A stretch of 34,958 nt of DNA from Bacteroidales bacterium (GCA_019429055.1 JAHYJP010000020.1:1-34958); one strand, 5' to 3'; positions 16,478 to 26,278 are shown, numbered from the stretch's first letter. The notes: a model not told the origin generated them from the sequence alone. Program-made: numbers and translations.

Positions 16478-18007
16478 TTATTCCCATTCTATGGTAGCAG
16501 GTGGCTTTGAACTGATGTCGTAAACCACACGATTAACGCCCTTTACCCTATTAATTATATCATTCGACATTTTGGCCATAAAATCATAGGGCAGGTGCGA
16601 CCAATCGGCAGTCATTCCATCGGTGGAGCCCACAGCCCTTAAACAAACCACATTTTCATAAGTCCTTTCATCGCCCATGACACCTACACTTTGCACAGGC
16701 AAAAGAATAGCTGCAGCCTGCCACACCTGATCGTAAAGGTGCCAGTCCTTAAGACCTTTGATGTAAATATGATCAACCTCCTGTAAAATCCTCACTTTTT
16801 CGGCGGTAATATCTCCTAATATCCTGATGCCAAGACCGGGGCCCGGGAAAGGATGCCTGTTGAGCAGATTTGGATTGATCCCCAGGCTGGAACCCACACG
16901 TCGTACTTCATCTTTGAAAAGGCTGTTGAGAGGTTCTACGACTTTGAGCTTCATAAAATCGGGTAATCCGCCTACATTATGATGCGATTTTATGGTTGCA
17001 GATGGCCCGTTTACCGATACCGATTCAATAACATCAGGGTAAATTGTACCCTGGGCAAGCCATTTAACATCCTGAATTTTATGTGCTTCATCATCAAAAA
17101 CTTCAATAAATGCTCTGCCTATGATCTTTCTTTTTTCTTCCGGATCACTTACTCCCTTTAAGGCAGAAAGGAATCGGTCGGCAGCACGCACTCCCTTTAC
17201 ATTGAGCCCCATGTTCTCATAAGATGCAAGAACATCTTCAAATTCATTTTTGCGCAGCAGTCCATTATCAACAAAAATACAATGGAGCTGTTTCCCAATG
17301 GCCTGGTGCAGCAACACTCCGGCAACACTTGAATCTACGCCTCCAGACAAACCCAGCACAACTTTGTCGTTGCCCAATTTATTTTTCAGTTCCTTAACCG
17401 TCATTGAAACAAAGGATTCAGGAGTCCAGCTCTGAGGGCAATGGCAAATATCCACAACAAAATTCTTCAGAAGTGCTAATCCATCAGTAGAATGATAAAC
17501 CTCCGGATGAAACTGAAGTCCGAAAACAGGCGCATTCAAATCCTTAAAAGCAGCAACTTCCACATCGTTGGAACTTGCAATGAGCTTAAAATGATCCGGA
17601 ATTTTCGTTATGGTATCGGCATGCGACATCCAAACCTGCGAATTATCACCAACACCATCCATTAACAATTCATGTCTGTCAATAAAAGCAAGGTTGGCCC
17701 TTCCATATTCACGTGTTGCTGAAGCTTCCACCATACCACCTTTATGTTGTGCAACATATTGAGCACCATAGCAAACTCCAAGCAAAGGTATTTTACCGTA
17801 AAAGTGATTCAGATCAATCTTCGGTCCTTCAGGGTCGCGCACACTTGAGGGGCTGCCCGATAAAATTACTCCTTTAACCCCTTCGAGGGATTGAGGTATA
17901 TGATGGTAAGGATGTATTTCACAATATACATTTAACTCCCTTACTCTTCTGGCTATCAACTGAGTATATTGAGAACCAAAATCCAGTATCAGTATCATTT
18001 CTTGCAT
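16478..18007 (-). CDS. guaA: GMP synthase (glutamine-hydrolysing)
   Basis: The protein has 509 residues from the ATG at 18007 ([20 protein letters not shown]). The class I glutamine amidotransferase domain has nucleophile C79 (GVCYGAQY) and H167/E169 (QFHPEV). The ATP-pyrophosphatase loop is SGGVDSS at 221-227, and the C-terminal dimerisation domain ends KPPATIEWE. It converts XMP to GMP. The longer open frame to 18139 was rejected: the family's normal N-terminus begins at MQEM, and a TATCTTTG box (18012-18019) sits immediately upstream. The gene is divergent from the yggS-like gene. Confidence 0.96.
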   Translation of the reverse strand: MQEMILILDFGSQYTQLIARRVRELNVYCEIHPYHHIPQSLEGVKGVILSGSPSSVRDPEGPKIDLNHFYGKIPLLGVCYGAQYVAQHKGGMVEASATREYGRANLAFIDRHELLMDGVGDNSQVWMSHADTITKIPDHFKLIASSNDVEVAAFKDLNAPVFGLQFHPEVYHSTDGLALLKNFVVDICHCPQSWTPESFVSMTVKELKNKLGNDKVVLGLSGGVDSSVAGVLLHQAIGKQLHCIFVDNGLLRKNEFEDVLASYENMGLNVKGVRAADRFLSALKGVSDPEEKRKIIGRAFIEVFDDEAHKIQDVKWLAQGTIYPDVIESVSVNGPSATIKSHHNVGGLPDFMKLKVVEPLNSLFKDEVRRVGSSLGINPNLLNRHPFPGPGLGIRILGDITAEKVRILQEVDHIYIKGLKDWHLYDQVWQAAAILLPVQSVGVMGDERTYENVVCLRAVGSTDGMTADWSHLPYDFMAKMSNDIINRVKGVNRVVYDISSKPPATIEWE

Positions 18008-18011
18008 GGTG

Positions 18012-18019
18012 CAAAGATA
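18012..18019 (-). promoter_or_regulatory. -7 box (TATCTTTG) directly before guaA
   Basis: On the minus strand the box ends 5 nt before the guaA ATG at 18007. The message would be leaderless or nearly so, unless translation starts at the second ATG (17998). No matching TTG is seen upstream. Confidence 0.45.
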
Positions 18020-18062
18020 AACATATGCATTAACGGTCAGAAAAAAATTTATGAAATAGTGT

Positions 18063-18090
18063 TTGCAGGTGGCTATCTTCCTTATCTTTG
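18063..18090 (+). promoter_or_regulatory. promoter of the yggS-like gene
   Basis: TTG (18063-18065), a 17-nt spacer and TATCTTTG (18083-18090) stand about 22 nt before the ATG at 18113, supporting that start over the TTG codon at 18101. Confidence 0.5.
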
Positions 18091-18112
18091 TGATAAATAA
18101 TTGAAAATTGTT

Positions 18113-18784
18113 ATGTCGCAGATCGCTGATAATTATCACGAGCTAATAAGTGAACTCCCTGCCCATGTAATTCTTGTTGCTGTAAGCAAGACCAAGACAG
18201 ATAATGAGATCATGGAATTGTATAATTGTGGTCATCGGATTTTTGGTGAAAGCAAAGCCCAGGAACTTGTACCTAAATACGAAGCACTGCCGAAAGATAT
18301 TCAATGGCACATGATTGGGCATTTGCAATCCAATAAAGTAAAGTATATTGCCCCCTTTGTAAAACTAATTCATTCCGTTGACAGTTTGAAATTATTAAAA
18401 ACCATCAATAAAGAAGCCCTGAAGAATGATCGTGTTATTGATTGCCTGCTTCAGGTTTATATTGCTGATGAAGGGACCAAGTTTGGATTGGATCTCTCAG
18501 AAGCAATGGATATTTTTGAAAGTGAAGAATTCCGGAAAATGAAGAATATCAGGATAAGAGGCCTGATGGGGATGGCTACATTTACAGATGATGAGCAAAA
18601 AATCAGGAAAGAGTTCAGGCAATTACGTTTTGATTTTAACACGGTGAAAAAGAAATATTTCCGGGAAGATGATAACTTCAATCAACGTTCTATGGGCATG
18701 TCTGATGACTGGGCTATAGCCATTGGTGAAGGCAGTACTATGGTAAGGGTAGGAAGCAGCCTTTTCGGTAAAAGAGAAGTATAG
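18113..18784 (+). CDS. YggS/PLPBP family pyridoxal-phosphate homeostasis protein
   Basis: This 223-residue protein has the alanine-racemase-like barrel fold typical of Ygg[19 protein letters not shown] carries the PLP-binding lysine (about K26). Other marks are [34 protein letters not shown] and the C-terminal [27 protein letters not shown]. The family binds PLP without known enzyme activity and keeps vitamin B6 pools balanced. The ATG at 18113 was chosen over an in-frame TTG four codons earlier. The phosphatidyltransferase gene follows after 47 nt. Confidence 0.92.
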   Translation: MSQIADNYHELISELPAHVILVAVSKTKTDNEIMELYNCGHRIFGESKAQELVPKYEALPKDIQWHMIGHLQSNKVKYIAPFVKLIHSVDSLKLLKTINKEALKNDRVIDCLLQVYIADEGTKFGLDLSEAMDIFESEEFRKMKNIRIRGLMGMATFTDDEQKIRKEFRQLRFDFNTVKKKYFREDDNFNQRSMGMSDDWAIAIGEGSTMVRVGSSLFGKREV

Positions 18785-18831
18785 GAGTACCTTACTCTGA
18801 AGAAAAAAAGGAAAACGCACCCTGTAAAATC

Positions 18832-19398
18832 ATGACTTCAAAAATCAATATCCCAAATATACTTTCCTTTTACAGACTCATTTCATTCCCGGTTATTCTG
18901 ATTTTTGCCCTGCTCGGTTACGAAAGTCTGTTTGTAGTTTTACTTGTTATAAATCTTATTACCGACATCCTCGACGGTCTTATTGCCCGCATGCTGAAAC
19001 AACAAACTGAATTCGGTGCCCGTCTTGATTCCATTGCTGACTTAGGAACTTATATATTGGCCGTAACCGGCGTAATTGTTTTTAAATGGGATGATTTTGC
19101 ACCGCACACGGTAAGTTTTGGTGCTTTTCTCACCTTATTTGTTTTATCCAATCTATTATCTGTTATAAAGTTCCGGCGATTTCCCAGCCTGCATTTATAC
19201 TCCTGGAAAATCGGCGGTTATATTCAAGGCGCTTTTTTCTTTGTTCTTTTTGTTTTTGGATTCAATATCTACTTCTATTATTTTATGGTTTCCTGGGGCA
19301 TACTATCATTTCTGGAGCATATAATCATTCAACTGATACTACCCGAAATGAGGTCGAACCAGAAAGGATTATACTGGGTAATGAAAAACAGGAGATGA
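18832..19398 (+). CDS. CDP-alcohol phosphatidyltransferase
   Basis: This 188-residue inner-membrane protein has about five hydrophobic spans. The signature DG-x2-AR-x8-G-x3-D-x3-D is complete (D48 G49, A52 R53, G62, D66, D70). The N-terminal INIPNILSFYRLISFPV resembles PgsA-type phosphatidylglycerophosphate synthases, which join CDP-diacylglycerol to glycerol 3-phosphate. Sequence alone does not exclude another alcohol acceptor such as serine, inositol or cardiolipin precursors, so no symbol is given. It probably shares a transcript with the upstream yggS-like gene. Confidence 0.9.
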   Translation: MTSKINIPNILSFYRLISFPVILIFALLGYESLFVVLLVINLITDILDGLIARMLKQQTEFGARLDSIADLGTYILAVTGVIVFKWDDFAPHTVSFGAFLTLFVLSNLLSVIKFRRFPSLHLYSWKIGGYIQGAFFFVLFVFGFNIYFYYFMVSWGILSFLEHIIIQLILPEMRSNQKGLYWVMKNRR

Positions 19399-19546
19399 TA
19401 TCAGTTCTGATCATTCAAATGAGTTTTACATTTAAACCACTGTAGCCAAAAGGATCCTGAGAAGATATTTGAAAAATTAATTGTATTTTTACCCCGATTA
19501 ATCCGTTTTCAAACAGTGCATGTAGAACCTTTCTCCATTACCATCA

Positions 19547-21904
19547 ATGACACTTGAAGTACTGCTGGTTTTTTTCATCCTTATAGCTGCACTGGTATTA
19601 TTTTTTACCGGTTGGGTAAGGATGGACATTGTGGCACTGCTGGTGCTCGGCACATTGGGTATCAGCGGGCTGGTTTCACCTGCCGAGGCACTTTCAGGTT
19701 TCAGCAACCCTGCCGTTGTAACCGTATGGTCCATGTTTATTTTAAGTGCTGCACTTTACCAAACAGGTGTGGCCCGGATTATAGGCCGCCAGGTGCTTAA
19801 TCTTGCCGGAACCACTGAATGGCGGATGATTTTTGTGATCATGATGACTTCAGGATTGCTCTCGGCAGTAATGAATAATATTGGTGTGGCTGCACTTATG
19901 CTACCGGTTGTTATGGATATAGCCCGTTCAACCAACCGCGCACCATCACGACTGCTTATGCCGCTGGCATACGGCTGCTTGCTTGGCGGGTTAACAACTC
20001 TTATCGGTACCCCCCCTAACCTTCTTGTAAGTTTTGCTTTACAGGATGCCGGGCTGGAACCCTTTCAGCTTTTCGACTTCACACCGGTGGGAATGGGTGT
20101 AATGCTGGGCGGAATCATTTTTATTTCACTGATCGGGCGCCATTTTTTACCCGTTCGCGATGTGGCCAAAAACGGGATAAAAAAAGGCAAAAAAGCTTTA
20201 CCGGCCTCTTATGAACTGCAGGAGCGTACCTTTTTAATTCGTGTGAAACCCGGATCCATACTGGATGGAAAAACTCTTGCAGAAAGCCGCCTGAGGGCAG
20301 CACTGGGAATCAATGTGCTTTCGGTGAAAAGAGAAGGCGGCGGCGTAATTCTGGATCCCGGACCAGATACTCTGATCAGGGGAAAAGACAAACTATTCGT
20401 TCAGGGAAGATATGATGCCATAAACGCGCTCAGAGAATGGAAAATACTACTGCCGGAAGATACCGGCTTTGCGCCTGATGATATTAGATTATCTGACCTG
20501 AGTTTTTTTGAAGCAACCATTGGAGAGAAATCTTCTCTTATCGGACAATGTCCTGAGAACAGGCATCTGAATAAACACCTAAAAGTAAACATCCTGGCTT
20601 TAAAGCGCGATAAAATCCTTTGGGGGCAGACCCTTAAAAAAGAAACCATCAAGCCGGGAGATGTTTTGTTATTGCATGGTTTAGACGATGAAATCAAGGC
20701 TAATGGAGAAGATGGGATGTTTGAAAAGATTTCGCAAGTAGAAACTCATGATCTTCTCAAAACTTATCGCCTTAAGGATGCACTGTTTATCATGGAGATC
20801 AATGAAGATTCAGAGCTTTTCGGAAGCGCAGTTGCAGACACACAATTGGGCGATGCTTTTGGGCTCAATGTTTTGGGTATTATACGCGAGGGAGAGAAAT
20901 TGCTTATGCCCAAACCCGGCGAAAAGTTTCAGCCCGGAGATCGTTTACTGGTGCAGGGCAGCATCAAAGACCTCCCCTTATTGCAGGGACTTATGGATAT
21001 TGAGTTGCCAGATGAGAAAGTACCTGGCACTCAAAGCCTTGAAACCGGTGAAATTCAAATGGCAGAGGTTGTTCTGGCTCCCCGATCATTACTGGCAGGC
21101 AAAACCCTCCGTGAAATCAATTTCCGGAAAAAATATGGTGTAACGGTTCTGGCTATCTGGCGCGAAGGTCGCGCATACAGAACAAATCTTCATAATATCC
21201 CTCTTCGTTTTGGAGAAGCTCTTCTGCTATATGGAAAACGCGACAAGCTGGAGTTAATGGGAAATGACGGTGATTTTATTCTTCTCACAGATACCATGAG
21301 CCCGACTTTCAGAACCCATAAAGCTTTAACTGCAACACTTATCATGCTGGGCATCCTGGTTCCGGTACTTGCCGGGCTGGTACCTCTTGCTCTTTCGGCT
21401 GTTATTGGCATTGCCCTGATGGTACTTACAGGTTGCCTGAAAATGGAGGAAGCTTACAGAGCCATTGAATGGCGATCGGTTTTTCTTATTGCAGGATTGC
21501 TTCCTCTTGGCCTGGCCATGCAGCAAACCGGTGCGGCTGCCATGATGGCCGAAAAGGTGGTTGAAATTTTCGGTAGGTTTGGGCCCTGGGGAGTTATTGC
21601 GGGTTTATATCTTCTCACATTGATTTCAACCCTTGCAATACCACCCGCCGCACTGGTGGTGATCATGTCACCGGTAGCACTTCAGGCAGCTGCAAGTTTT
21701 GATGTTTCTCCTTATACGATCATGATGGCCATTTCCATTGCTGCCGCAGCCAGCTTCCTCAGCCCAATATCTCATCCGGCCAATCTATTGGTTATGGGTC
21801 CGGGAGGTTACAAATTCACCGACTTTCTGAAGCTGGGTTTACCCCTATCTCTTGTGGTTATGGCTTTGGTAATGTTGCTGCTGCCCATTTTCTGGCCTTT
21901 ATAA
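19547..21904 (+). CDS. SLC13-family transporter with multiple TrkA-C domains
   Basis: This 785-residue inner-membrane protein has two transporter halves around a large cytosolic insert. Half one (about 1-205) includes NNIGVAALMLPV and the hairpin-loop motif GTPPNLLVSF. Half two (about 590-785) includes WRSVFLIAGLLPLGLAMQQ and a second substrate loop, SPISHPANLLVMGPGGY. The insert (about 218-580) carries at least three and probably four TrkA-C (RCK_C) modules, each with the IxVxxIxREGxxxxPxPxxxxxxGDxLxxxG pattern. Relatives move dicarboxylates, sulfate or other anions with Na+; the substrate here is unknown. RCK_C domains usually sense small ligands. It has a 148-nt upstream gap and no obvious partner. 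Confidence 0.88.
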   Translation: MTLEVLLVFFILIAALVLFFTGWVRMDIVALLVLGTLGISGLVSPAEALSGFSNPAVVTVWSMFILSAALYQTGVARIIGRQVLNLAGTTEWRMIFVIMMTSGLLSAVMNNIGVAALMLPVVMDIARSTNRAPSRLLMPLAYGCLLGGLTTLIGTPPNLLVSFALQDAGLEPFQLFDFTPVGMGVMLGGIIFISLIGRHFLPVRDVAKNGIKKGKKALPASYELQERTFLIRVKPGSILDGKTLAESRLRAALGINVLSVKREGGGVILDPGPDTLIRGKDKLFVQGRYDAINALREWKILLPEDTGFAPDDIRLSDLSFFEATIGEKSSLIGQCPENRHLNKHLKVNILALKRDKILWGQTLKKETIKPGDVLLLHGLDDEIKANGEDGMFEKISQVETHDLLKTYRLKDALFIMEINEDSELFGSAVADTQLGDAFGLNVLGIIREGEKLLMPKPGEKFQPGDRLLVQGSIKDLPLLQGLMDIELPDEKVPGTQSLETGEIQMAEVVLAPRSLLAGKTLREINFRKKYGVTVLAIWREGRAYRTNLHNIPLRFGEALLLYGKRDKLELMGNDGDFILLTDTMSPTFRTHKALTATLIMLGILVPVLAGLVPLALSAVIGIALMVLTGCLKMEEAYRAIEWRSVFLIAGLLPLGLAMQQTGAAAMMAEKVVEIFGRFGPWGVIAGLYLLTLISTLAIPPAALVVIMSPVALQAAASFDVSPYTIMMAISIAAAASFLSPISHPANLLVMGPGGYKFTDFLKLGLPLSLVVMALVMLLLPIFWPL

Positions 21905-22028
21905 ATAGCTGACAAACCGACTTTGATCAAAATAAATCGGAGCATATAAACACAAAAGCCAAATCAGGTGTTTATAGACTTGTATAATCAAACCCTAATT
22001 TACCTGGTAGTTTCCTAAAAAATAAGAT

Positions 22029-22616
22029 ATGCAACGCATCATTTTCACCTTGCTTTTTATCCTGTTTTCATTTTTATATTTACAGGCTCAAACCCATGAA
22101 GACTTCTACACCCGCAGTCTCGACATCAATAAATCCGGCATGTATTTCCTGGGAGGCTGGGCACTGGCAAACATGGCTACCGGAACTTACGGATGGATCC
22201 GTTACGACGGCGAGAAAAAATATTTCCACCAGATGAATGCCGCCTGGAATGTCGTAAATGCCGGTATTGCCATTTATGCACTTTTTGATATAGCCGGTAC
22301 TGATATAAGTATGCTTGGCGCAGATGAAATGATGAGAAAACACATCCGTTCAGAAAATCTGTTTCTAATCAATGCAGGACTGGATATATTATACATGGCC
22401 GGTGGAGCATGGTTGATTCATGCCGCAGGAAAAAATGAGAAACGGCATGATATGTTTAAAGGATACGGACAGTCCGTTATTTTGCAGGGCGCTTTCCTTT
22501 TCCTGTTCGATCTGGTAAAATTCGGGATTCAGTATAACCACCGGATGAATTTCACAGAAACCTCTACCAACCTGGGACTAACCGGAAATGGAATCACGCT
22601 GAGCATCGGGTTTTAA
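22029..22616 (+). CDS. small conserved membrane protein (possibly DUF6992)
   Basis: This 195-residue protein has a signal peptide or first span (MQRIIFTLLFILFSFLYLQA). Three or four further hydrophobic segments follow (MYFLGGWALANMATGTYGWI, AWNVVNAGIAIYALFDIAG, LFLINAGLDILYMAGGAWLI, VILQGAFLFLFDLVKFGIQ). I recall it as a Bacteroidetes-restricted family (DUF6992), but this is from memory and unverified. No catalytic motif is visible. The function is unknown. An intrinsic terminator follows at 22645-22680. Confidence 0.7.
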   Translation: MQRIIFTLLFILFSFLYLQAQTHEDFYTRSLDINKSGMYFLGGWALANMATGTYGWIRYDGEKKYFHQMNAAWNVVNAGIAIYALFDIAGTDISMLGADEMMRKHIRSENLFLINAGLDILYMAGGAWLIHAAGKNEKRHDMFKGYGQSVILQGAFLFLFDLVKFGIQYNHRMNFTETSTNLGLTGNGITLSIGF

Positions 22617-22644
22617 TAATATCATTTTGCTGCTATTAAAATTA

Positions 22645-22680
22645 GTCAGGGCATGAATTTTAGTCATACCCTGACTTTTC
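22645..22680 (+). terminator. intrinsic terminator after the small membrane protein gene
   Basis: GTCAGGGCATGA (22645-22656) pairs with TCATACCCTGAC (22664-22675), 11 of 12 bp, with a 7-nt loop and TTTTC after it. Confidence 0.8.
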
Positions 22681-22687
22681 TATCATT

Positions 22688-22791
22688 AAAAACCAGGAAC
22701 GCAGATAGCGCAGATGCACAGCAACGCAGATCTTCACAGATTCAATCCATTTAATCGGCGGTTGAGAATCAGCGTTATCTGCGTTCTATTT
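22688..22791. repeat. MITE-like inverted repeat with GCAGAT motifs
   Basis: The left end has AACGCAGATAGCGCAGAT and the right end the complementary GCGTTATCTGCGTT, with further GCAGAT copies between them. Such AACGCAGAT elements recur in intergenic regions of many Bacteroidetes; I know this from memory. No transposase is present. Confidence 0.55.
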
Positions 22792-22852
22792 CTCAACTAA
22801 TTGAAATTAAAAGCAGATTTACTTCTTCACTTATAAACTTGTAATAAATCAT

Positions 22853-22900
22853 CAAAAAAAAGGCATACAAGAACGTTTTCAAAACTCCCTTATATGCCTT
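22853..22900 (-). terminator. intrinsic terminator downstream of the S41 protease gene
   Basis: On the minus strand AAGGCATA (22900-22893) pairs with TATGCCTT (22867-22860), leaving a 25-nt loop that is itself AT-rich. A T run (plus-strand A run 22853-22861) follows. The large loop weakens the call. Confidence 0.5.
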
Positions 22901-22932
22901 ATATGTTTAAAATTCAGTAAAAAGTTACTACT

Positions 22933-23038
22933 ATCTTAACCTTAATCTTAATCCCGAATCGCTATTGCTCTCGGGATCCCGAATTCTTTTAGTCTCGGGA
23001 TTTCACTTCGTTCAACTTCGCTATCGCTCAACCTTAAC
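22933..23038. repeat. low-complexity CCCGA/TCGGGAT repeat tract
   Basis: Several alternating CCCGAAT and CTCGGGAT copies, plus near-repeats of CTTAACCTTAA and CACTTCGTTCAACTTCGCTAT, run up to the S41 protease stop codon. Copies of opposite polarity can form hairpins on either strand. Confidence 0.5.
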
Positions 23039-26000
23039 CTACTCTATCTCAACCTCAATCCACTTCGAACGGTCAGGTTCTTCGGGTGTGATCCAGGGTT
23101 TGGGCGGATTCTCTTCCAGTTCTTTAAGAAGGATTTCAACGGCCTTCTCCAATGATGGGTCTCTGCCGGCTGCAACCAGGTGAGGTTTATCAACTACTTC
23201 AATATCGGGGTAAATCCCGATACCTTCGATGATCCACTCCCCTTCCTGGTTGTAAATACCAAAGCGGGGCACACCAATATAACCTCCGTCTGAAAGGCGT
23301 GCATTGCCTGTCATACCAACCAGTCCGCCCCAGGTGCGTGTACCGATGATGGTGCCCAGATTTTTCTGGCGGAAGAAATAGGGGAATGCATCTCCGCCTG
23401 ATGATGCAAACTGATTGATCAGCATGGCTTTGGGTCCATCATGAGCGATTCCGGGTGTGCGCATGGGATCGAGCCCATGGCGATGCCAGTAGGCATGGGT
23501 TTCGCGACTGAGCATTTCCACCATTCTATCGGGAATAAATCCGCCGCCATTAAAACGTTCGTCAATAATCAGTGCTTCTTTGTCATGATAGGCATACATA
23601 CCTCTGTGCAGTTCGCGGTTTCCGTCCGGTGCAGTATTGGGCACATGGAAATATCCGATACGACCGCCTGACAGTTCATCAACCATAGCACGGCGGGTAT
23701 TCACCCAATCCAGGTATTTAAGCTCCAGCTCACTGGCAATGGGGTGTATGGTATAGGTGCGTGCATCGCGACCATCGGGTCGGCTGCTAACCGTAATGCG
23801 TGTTGCCACATCTACACGGTTTTCAAGGAATTTGTAAGGATTGTCGGCCATAGTAACTTGTTGACCTTCAACAGAAATAAGATAATCACCTTCCTTCACA
23901 TCAATTCCCTGCATGGTAAGGGGCGAGCGGCGGGAACTGTCCCAGTTTTCACCTTCATAGATCTTACTGAAGAAATACCGGTTACTCTGTCTGTCGGCTT
24001 TAATTTCTGCTCCAAACAAGCCATTCTGAATACGATCTACCCTTTCAAAATCGCCATAATCAACGTAAGCGTGACCGGTATTGGTTTCGGCAATGATCTC
24101 ACCAAAAATATAATCCAGATCGAAACGATGATTTACATAGGGAAGCATTTCCGAGTATTTTTCATAGAAACCATCCCAGTCTACACCATGAAGATTTCCC
24201 ACATAGAAGAAATCGCGGAAAATACGCCAGCCGTCGCGGAATATCTGTTCCCATTCCTTACGGGGCTCAATGCGCATGGTCATATTATCGAGATTGAGTT
24301 TGCCATCGCCGGCAGTTTGTCCGGGACGCAGGTCGGCAACTCCGTAATCACCGCGGTGGCTATACAAAAACTTCTTTCCATCGGCCGAAACCATACCGCT
24401 GCGGATTCCGCCCATGATCAATTCATTTTTCTGATCCTTAACTTTATAAAGATTCATTCCTGAATCTGTAAAATAAACCAGTCCGTCATCCACAGCCTGC
24501 AGCCCCCAGTAACTTCCGGAAGAAAGCGGGAAAGCCACAATGCGGCGATCGGAATTTACGGGGTCAATCTCTACCCTTTCGCGTTTGGTTGAAGAGTTGT
24601 TTTCATTGTCATTACCTGTTTCCTCAATGGTTTCTTTGGGTTCGAACAGTCTGGGACTGTCATGTGTAAGATGCAGTGCATAAATGCGGGTTGCATTGGT
24701 ATACAGATAATTAAACTCAAAGGATGAGAACTGAAGGTTAAAATCGCGGTTAGATGTAAAGAAAATGTAGTTACCACATTTTGAGAAAACCGGATTAGTG
24801 TCAGAAAAAGTATGATCTGTCAATTGGTGCTTTTGGCCATTCTCAATATTATATACCCATACCGAACTTTGTCCGTTGGAGTTGCTGTTGGTATAGGTTA
24901 CCCAGCGTGAGTCGGGCGAAAAGTCGTAGCTGCGGATTTCAAATGTACCGGGTGTATCAATTTCTGTGATCCTGCCGTTGTTTACATCCAGTAACTGCAG
25001 TTTCATGCTGCGATCGAAAAACACAAGGTAACGACTGTCGGGGGACCATGTGGCCTGGTATTTCCATCCCTTTGAACCACTGGTAACTTTCCTGGGGGTG
25101 GCAAATTCCTTGTTTTCCAATAGATATACCTCATACTCGTCGCTCTCATCAGAATAATATGCTATCCATTTACCATCGGGCGACCAGGTAGGGTAAACTG
25201 CCCTGACGCCTTGCTTATTGGTAAGATTATGAATGGTACCGTCTCCGGCAGGAACAGAAAAAATATCACCACGAGCATCAAACAGCACCCTGTTACCTGA
25301 AGGGGAAATGGCCATACTGTGAATGTTGTCCTTTACTTTTTTGAAATAAGGCAATGTATGCGGATTGTCATAACGAATGTTTACAACCACCCGCTCTTCC
25401 AAACCGGTTTCCAGGTTGAGCTTATACAAGTATCCGCCATTTTCATAAATCAATTGCCCGTTGTTTCCGCTGGGCCACATTACATCAAACTTATCATGGA
25501 AGGTAAGTTGTTTAACCTCTTTGGTGTTCACATCATAACTGTGAACATTGAGCCAAAGATCACGGTCGGATGCGAAATAAATTTTATCTTCAAACCAGGT
25601 GGGGATATGATCGGTACCCACCCAGTCGGTTATTTCTTCGGAAGTATTATTTACCAGATCGTAAATCCACAGACTGGAAGCCCGGCCACCTTTGTACCTT
25701 TTCCAGGTGCGGAATTCCCTGTCGACATATGCAAATGCCACTTTATTATCATCGGGCGAAAGATCGGCAAAACCACCGTAAGGAATGGGCAGCTCTTCAA
25801 CAAATCCACCCTCAATACTTACGGTATAGTACCGCCCCATACGGTCACCGTATTCCGTACGATTGCTGCGGAAGAAAACGTTTTTGCTGTCGGATGTCCA
25901 GCCCAGCACCACATTGTCAAATCCACCGCGGGGAGGCATGGGACCAACATCGTTGTACCAGGTGAGCTGTTGTGGAGTTCCCCCTTCAACGGGCATAACA

Positions 26001-26278
26001 AAAACCTGTCTGCTTCCGGTATATTCGGCTGAAAAAGCAATCCACTGCCCATCGGGTGAAATTTTCGGGAACAATTCCAATCCTTTGTGCGATGTAAGCT
26101 GGCGGGCATCACCACCGTTTGAATGTACTGTCCAGATATTTCCGGCATATACAAACACAATCTGATCGCCATTAATATCAGGATAACGCATCATACGCGA
26201 ATCCTCGTGAGCATTCCCTGCTAAAGGGATTAAAATGCCAAGAAACAGCATTTTGAGTAAATTAATATATCTATGCAT
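23039..26278 (-). CDS. tricorn-like S41 protease with WD40/PD40 propellers
   Basis: This 1079-residue secreted protein has a signal peptide (MHRYINLLKMLFLGILIPLAGNA). The N-terminal two thirds hold TolB/PD40 beta-propeller repeats (FPKISPDGQWIAFSAEYTGSR, PTWSPDGKWIAYYSD, ATWSPDSRYLVFFD). A tricorn C1-like region follows (WRIFRDFFYVGNLHGVDWDGFYEKYSEM), then a PDZ segment (about 800-860) and an S41 (TSPc) catalytic domain with INQFASSGGDAFPYFF, which supplies the serine and oxyanion glycines. Tricorn proteases degrade peptides passed through the propeller gate. This exported homologue would act in the periplasm or at the surface. It is unlinked to the flanking genes and the 5' side faces the structured-RNA region. 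Confidence 0.92.
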   Translation of the reverse strand: MHRYINLLKMLFLGILIPLAGNAHEDSRMMRYPDINGDQIVFVYAGNIWTVHSNGGDARQLTSHKGLELFPKISPDGQWIAFSAEYTGSRQVFVMPVEGGTPQQLTWYNDVGPMPPRGGFDNVVLGWTSDSKNVFFRSNRTEYGDRMGRYYTVSIEGGFVEELPIPYGGFADLSPDDNKVAFAYVDREFRTWKRYKGGRASSLWIYDLVNNTSEEITDWVGTDHIPTWFEDKIYFASDRDLWLNVHSYDVNTKEVKQLTFHDKFDVMWPSGNNGQLIYENGGYLYKLNLETGLEERVVVNIRYDNPHTLPYFKKVKDNIHSMAISPSGNRVLFDARGDIFSVPAGDGTIHNLTNKQGVRAVYPTWSPDGKWIAYYSDESDEYEVYLLENKEFATPRKVTSGSKGWKYQATWSPDSRYLVFFDRSMKLQLLDVNNGRITEIDTPGTFEIRSYDFSPDSRWVTYTNSNSNGQSSVWVYNIENGQKHQLTDHTFSDTNPVFSKCGNYIFFTSNRDFNLQFSSFEFNYLYTNATRIYALHLTHDSPRLFEPKETIEETGNDNENNSSTKRERVEIDPVNSDRRIVAFPLSSGSYWGLQAVDDGLVYFTDSGMNLYKVKDQKNELIMGGIRSGMVSADGKKFLYSHRGDYGVADLRPGQTAGDGKLNLDNMTMRIEPRKEWEQIFRDGWRIFRDFFYVGNLHGVDWDGFYEKYSEMLPYVNHRFDLDYIFGEIIAETNTGHAYVDYGDFERVDRIQNGLFGAEIKADRQSNRYFFSKIYEGENWDSSRRSPLTMQGIDVKEGDYLISVEGQQVTMADNPYKFLENRVDVATRITVSSRPDGRDARTYTIHPIASELELKYLDWVNTRRAMVDELSGGRIGYFHVPNTAPDGNRELHRGMYAYHDKEALIIDERFNGGGFIPDRMVEMLSRETHAYWHRHGLDPMRTPGIAHDGPKAMLINQFASSGGDAFPYFFRQKNLGTIIGTRTWGGLVGMTGNARLSDGGYIGVPRFGIYNQEGEWIIEGIGIYPDIEVVDKPHLVAAGRDPSLEKAVEILLKELEENPPKPWITPEEPDRSKWIEVEIE

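Larger units (their letters stand above)
22617..23038. other. intergenic region of terminators and repeats
   Basis: There is no gene here. In order the stretch holds a plus-strand terminator (22645-22680), a GCAGAT-rich inverted-repeat element (22688-22791), a minus-strand terminator (22853-22900), and a CCCGA/TCGGGAT-rich low-complexity tract (22933-23038) just after the stop of the S41 protease gene. Confidence 0.6.

Noticed and set aside
18008-18139. longer N-terminus for guaA
   Set aside because: The family begins at [13 protein letters not shown]; the extra part overlaps the divergent yggS-like promoter and gene start.
23744-26032. long plus-strand open frames (239 and 237 codons) opposite the S41 protease
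   Set aside because: They lie antisense to a well-recognised protein and have no family features; they are codon-bias shadows.
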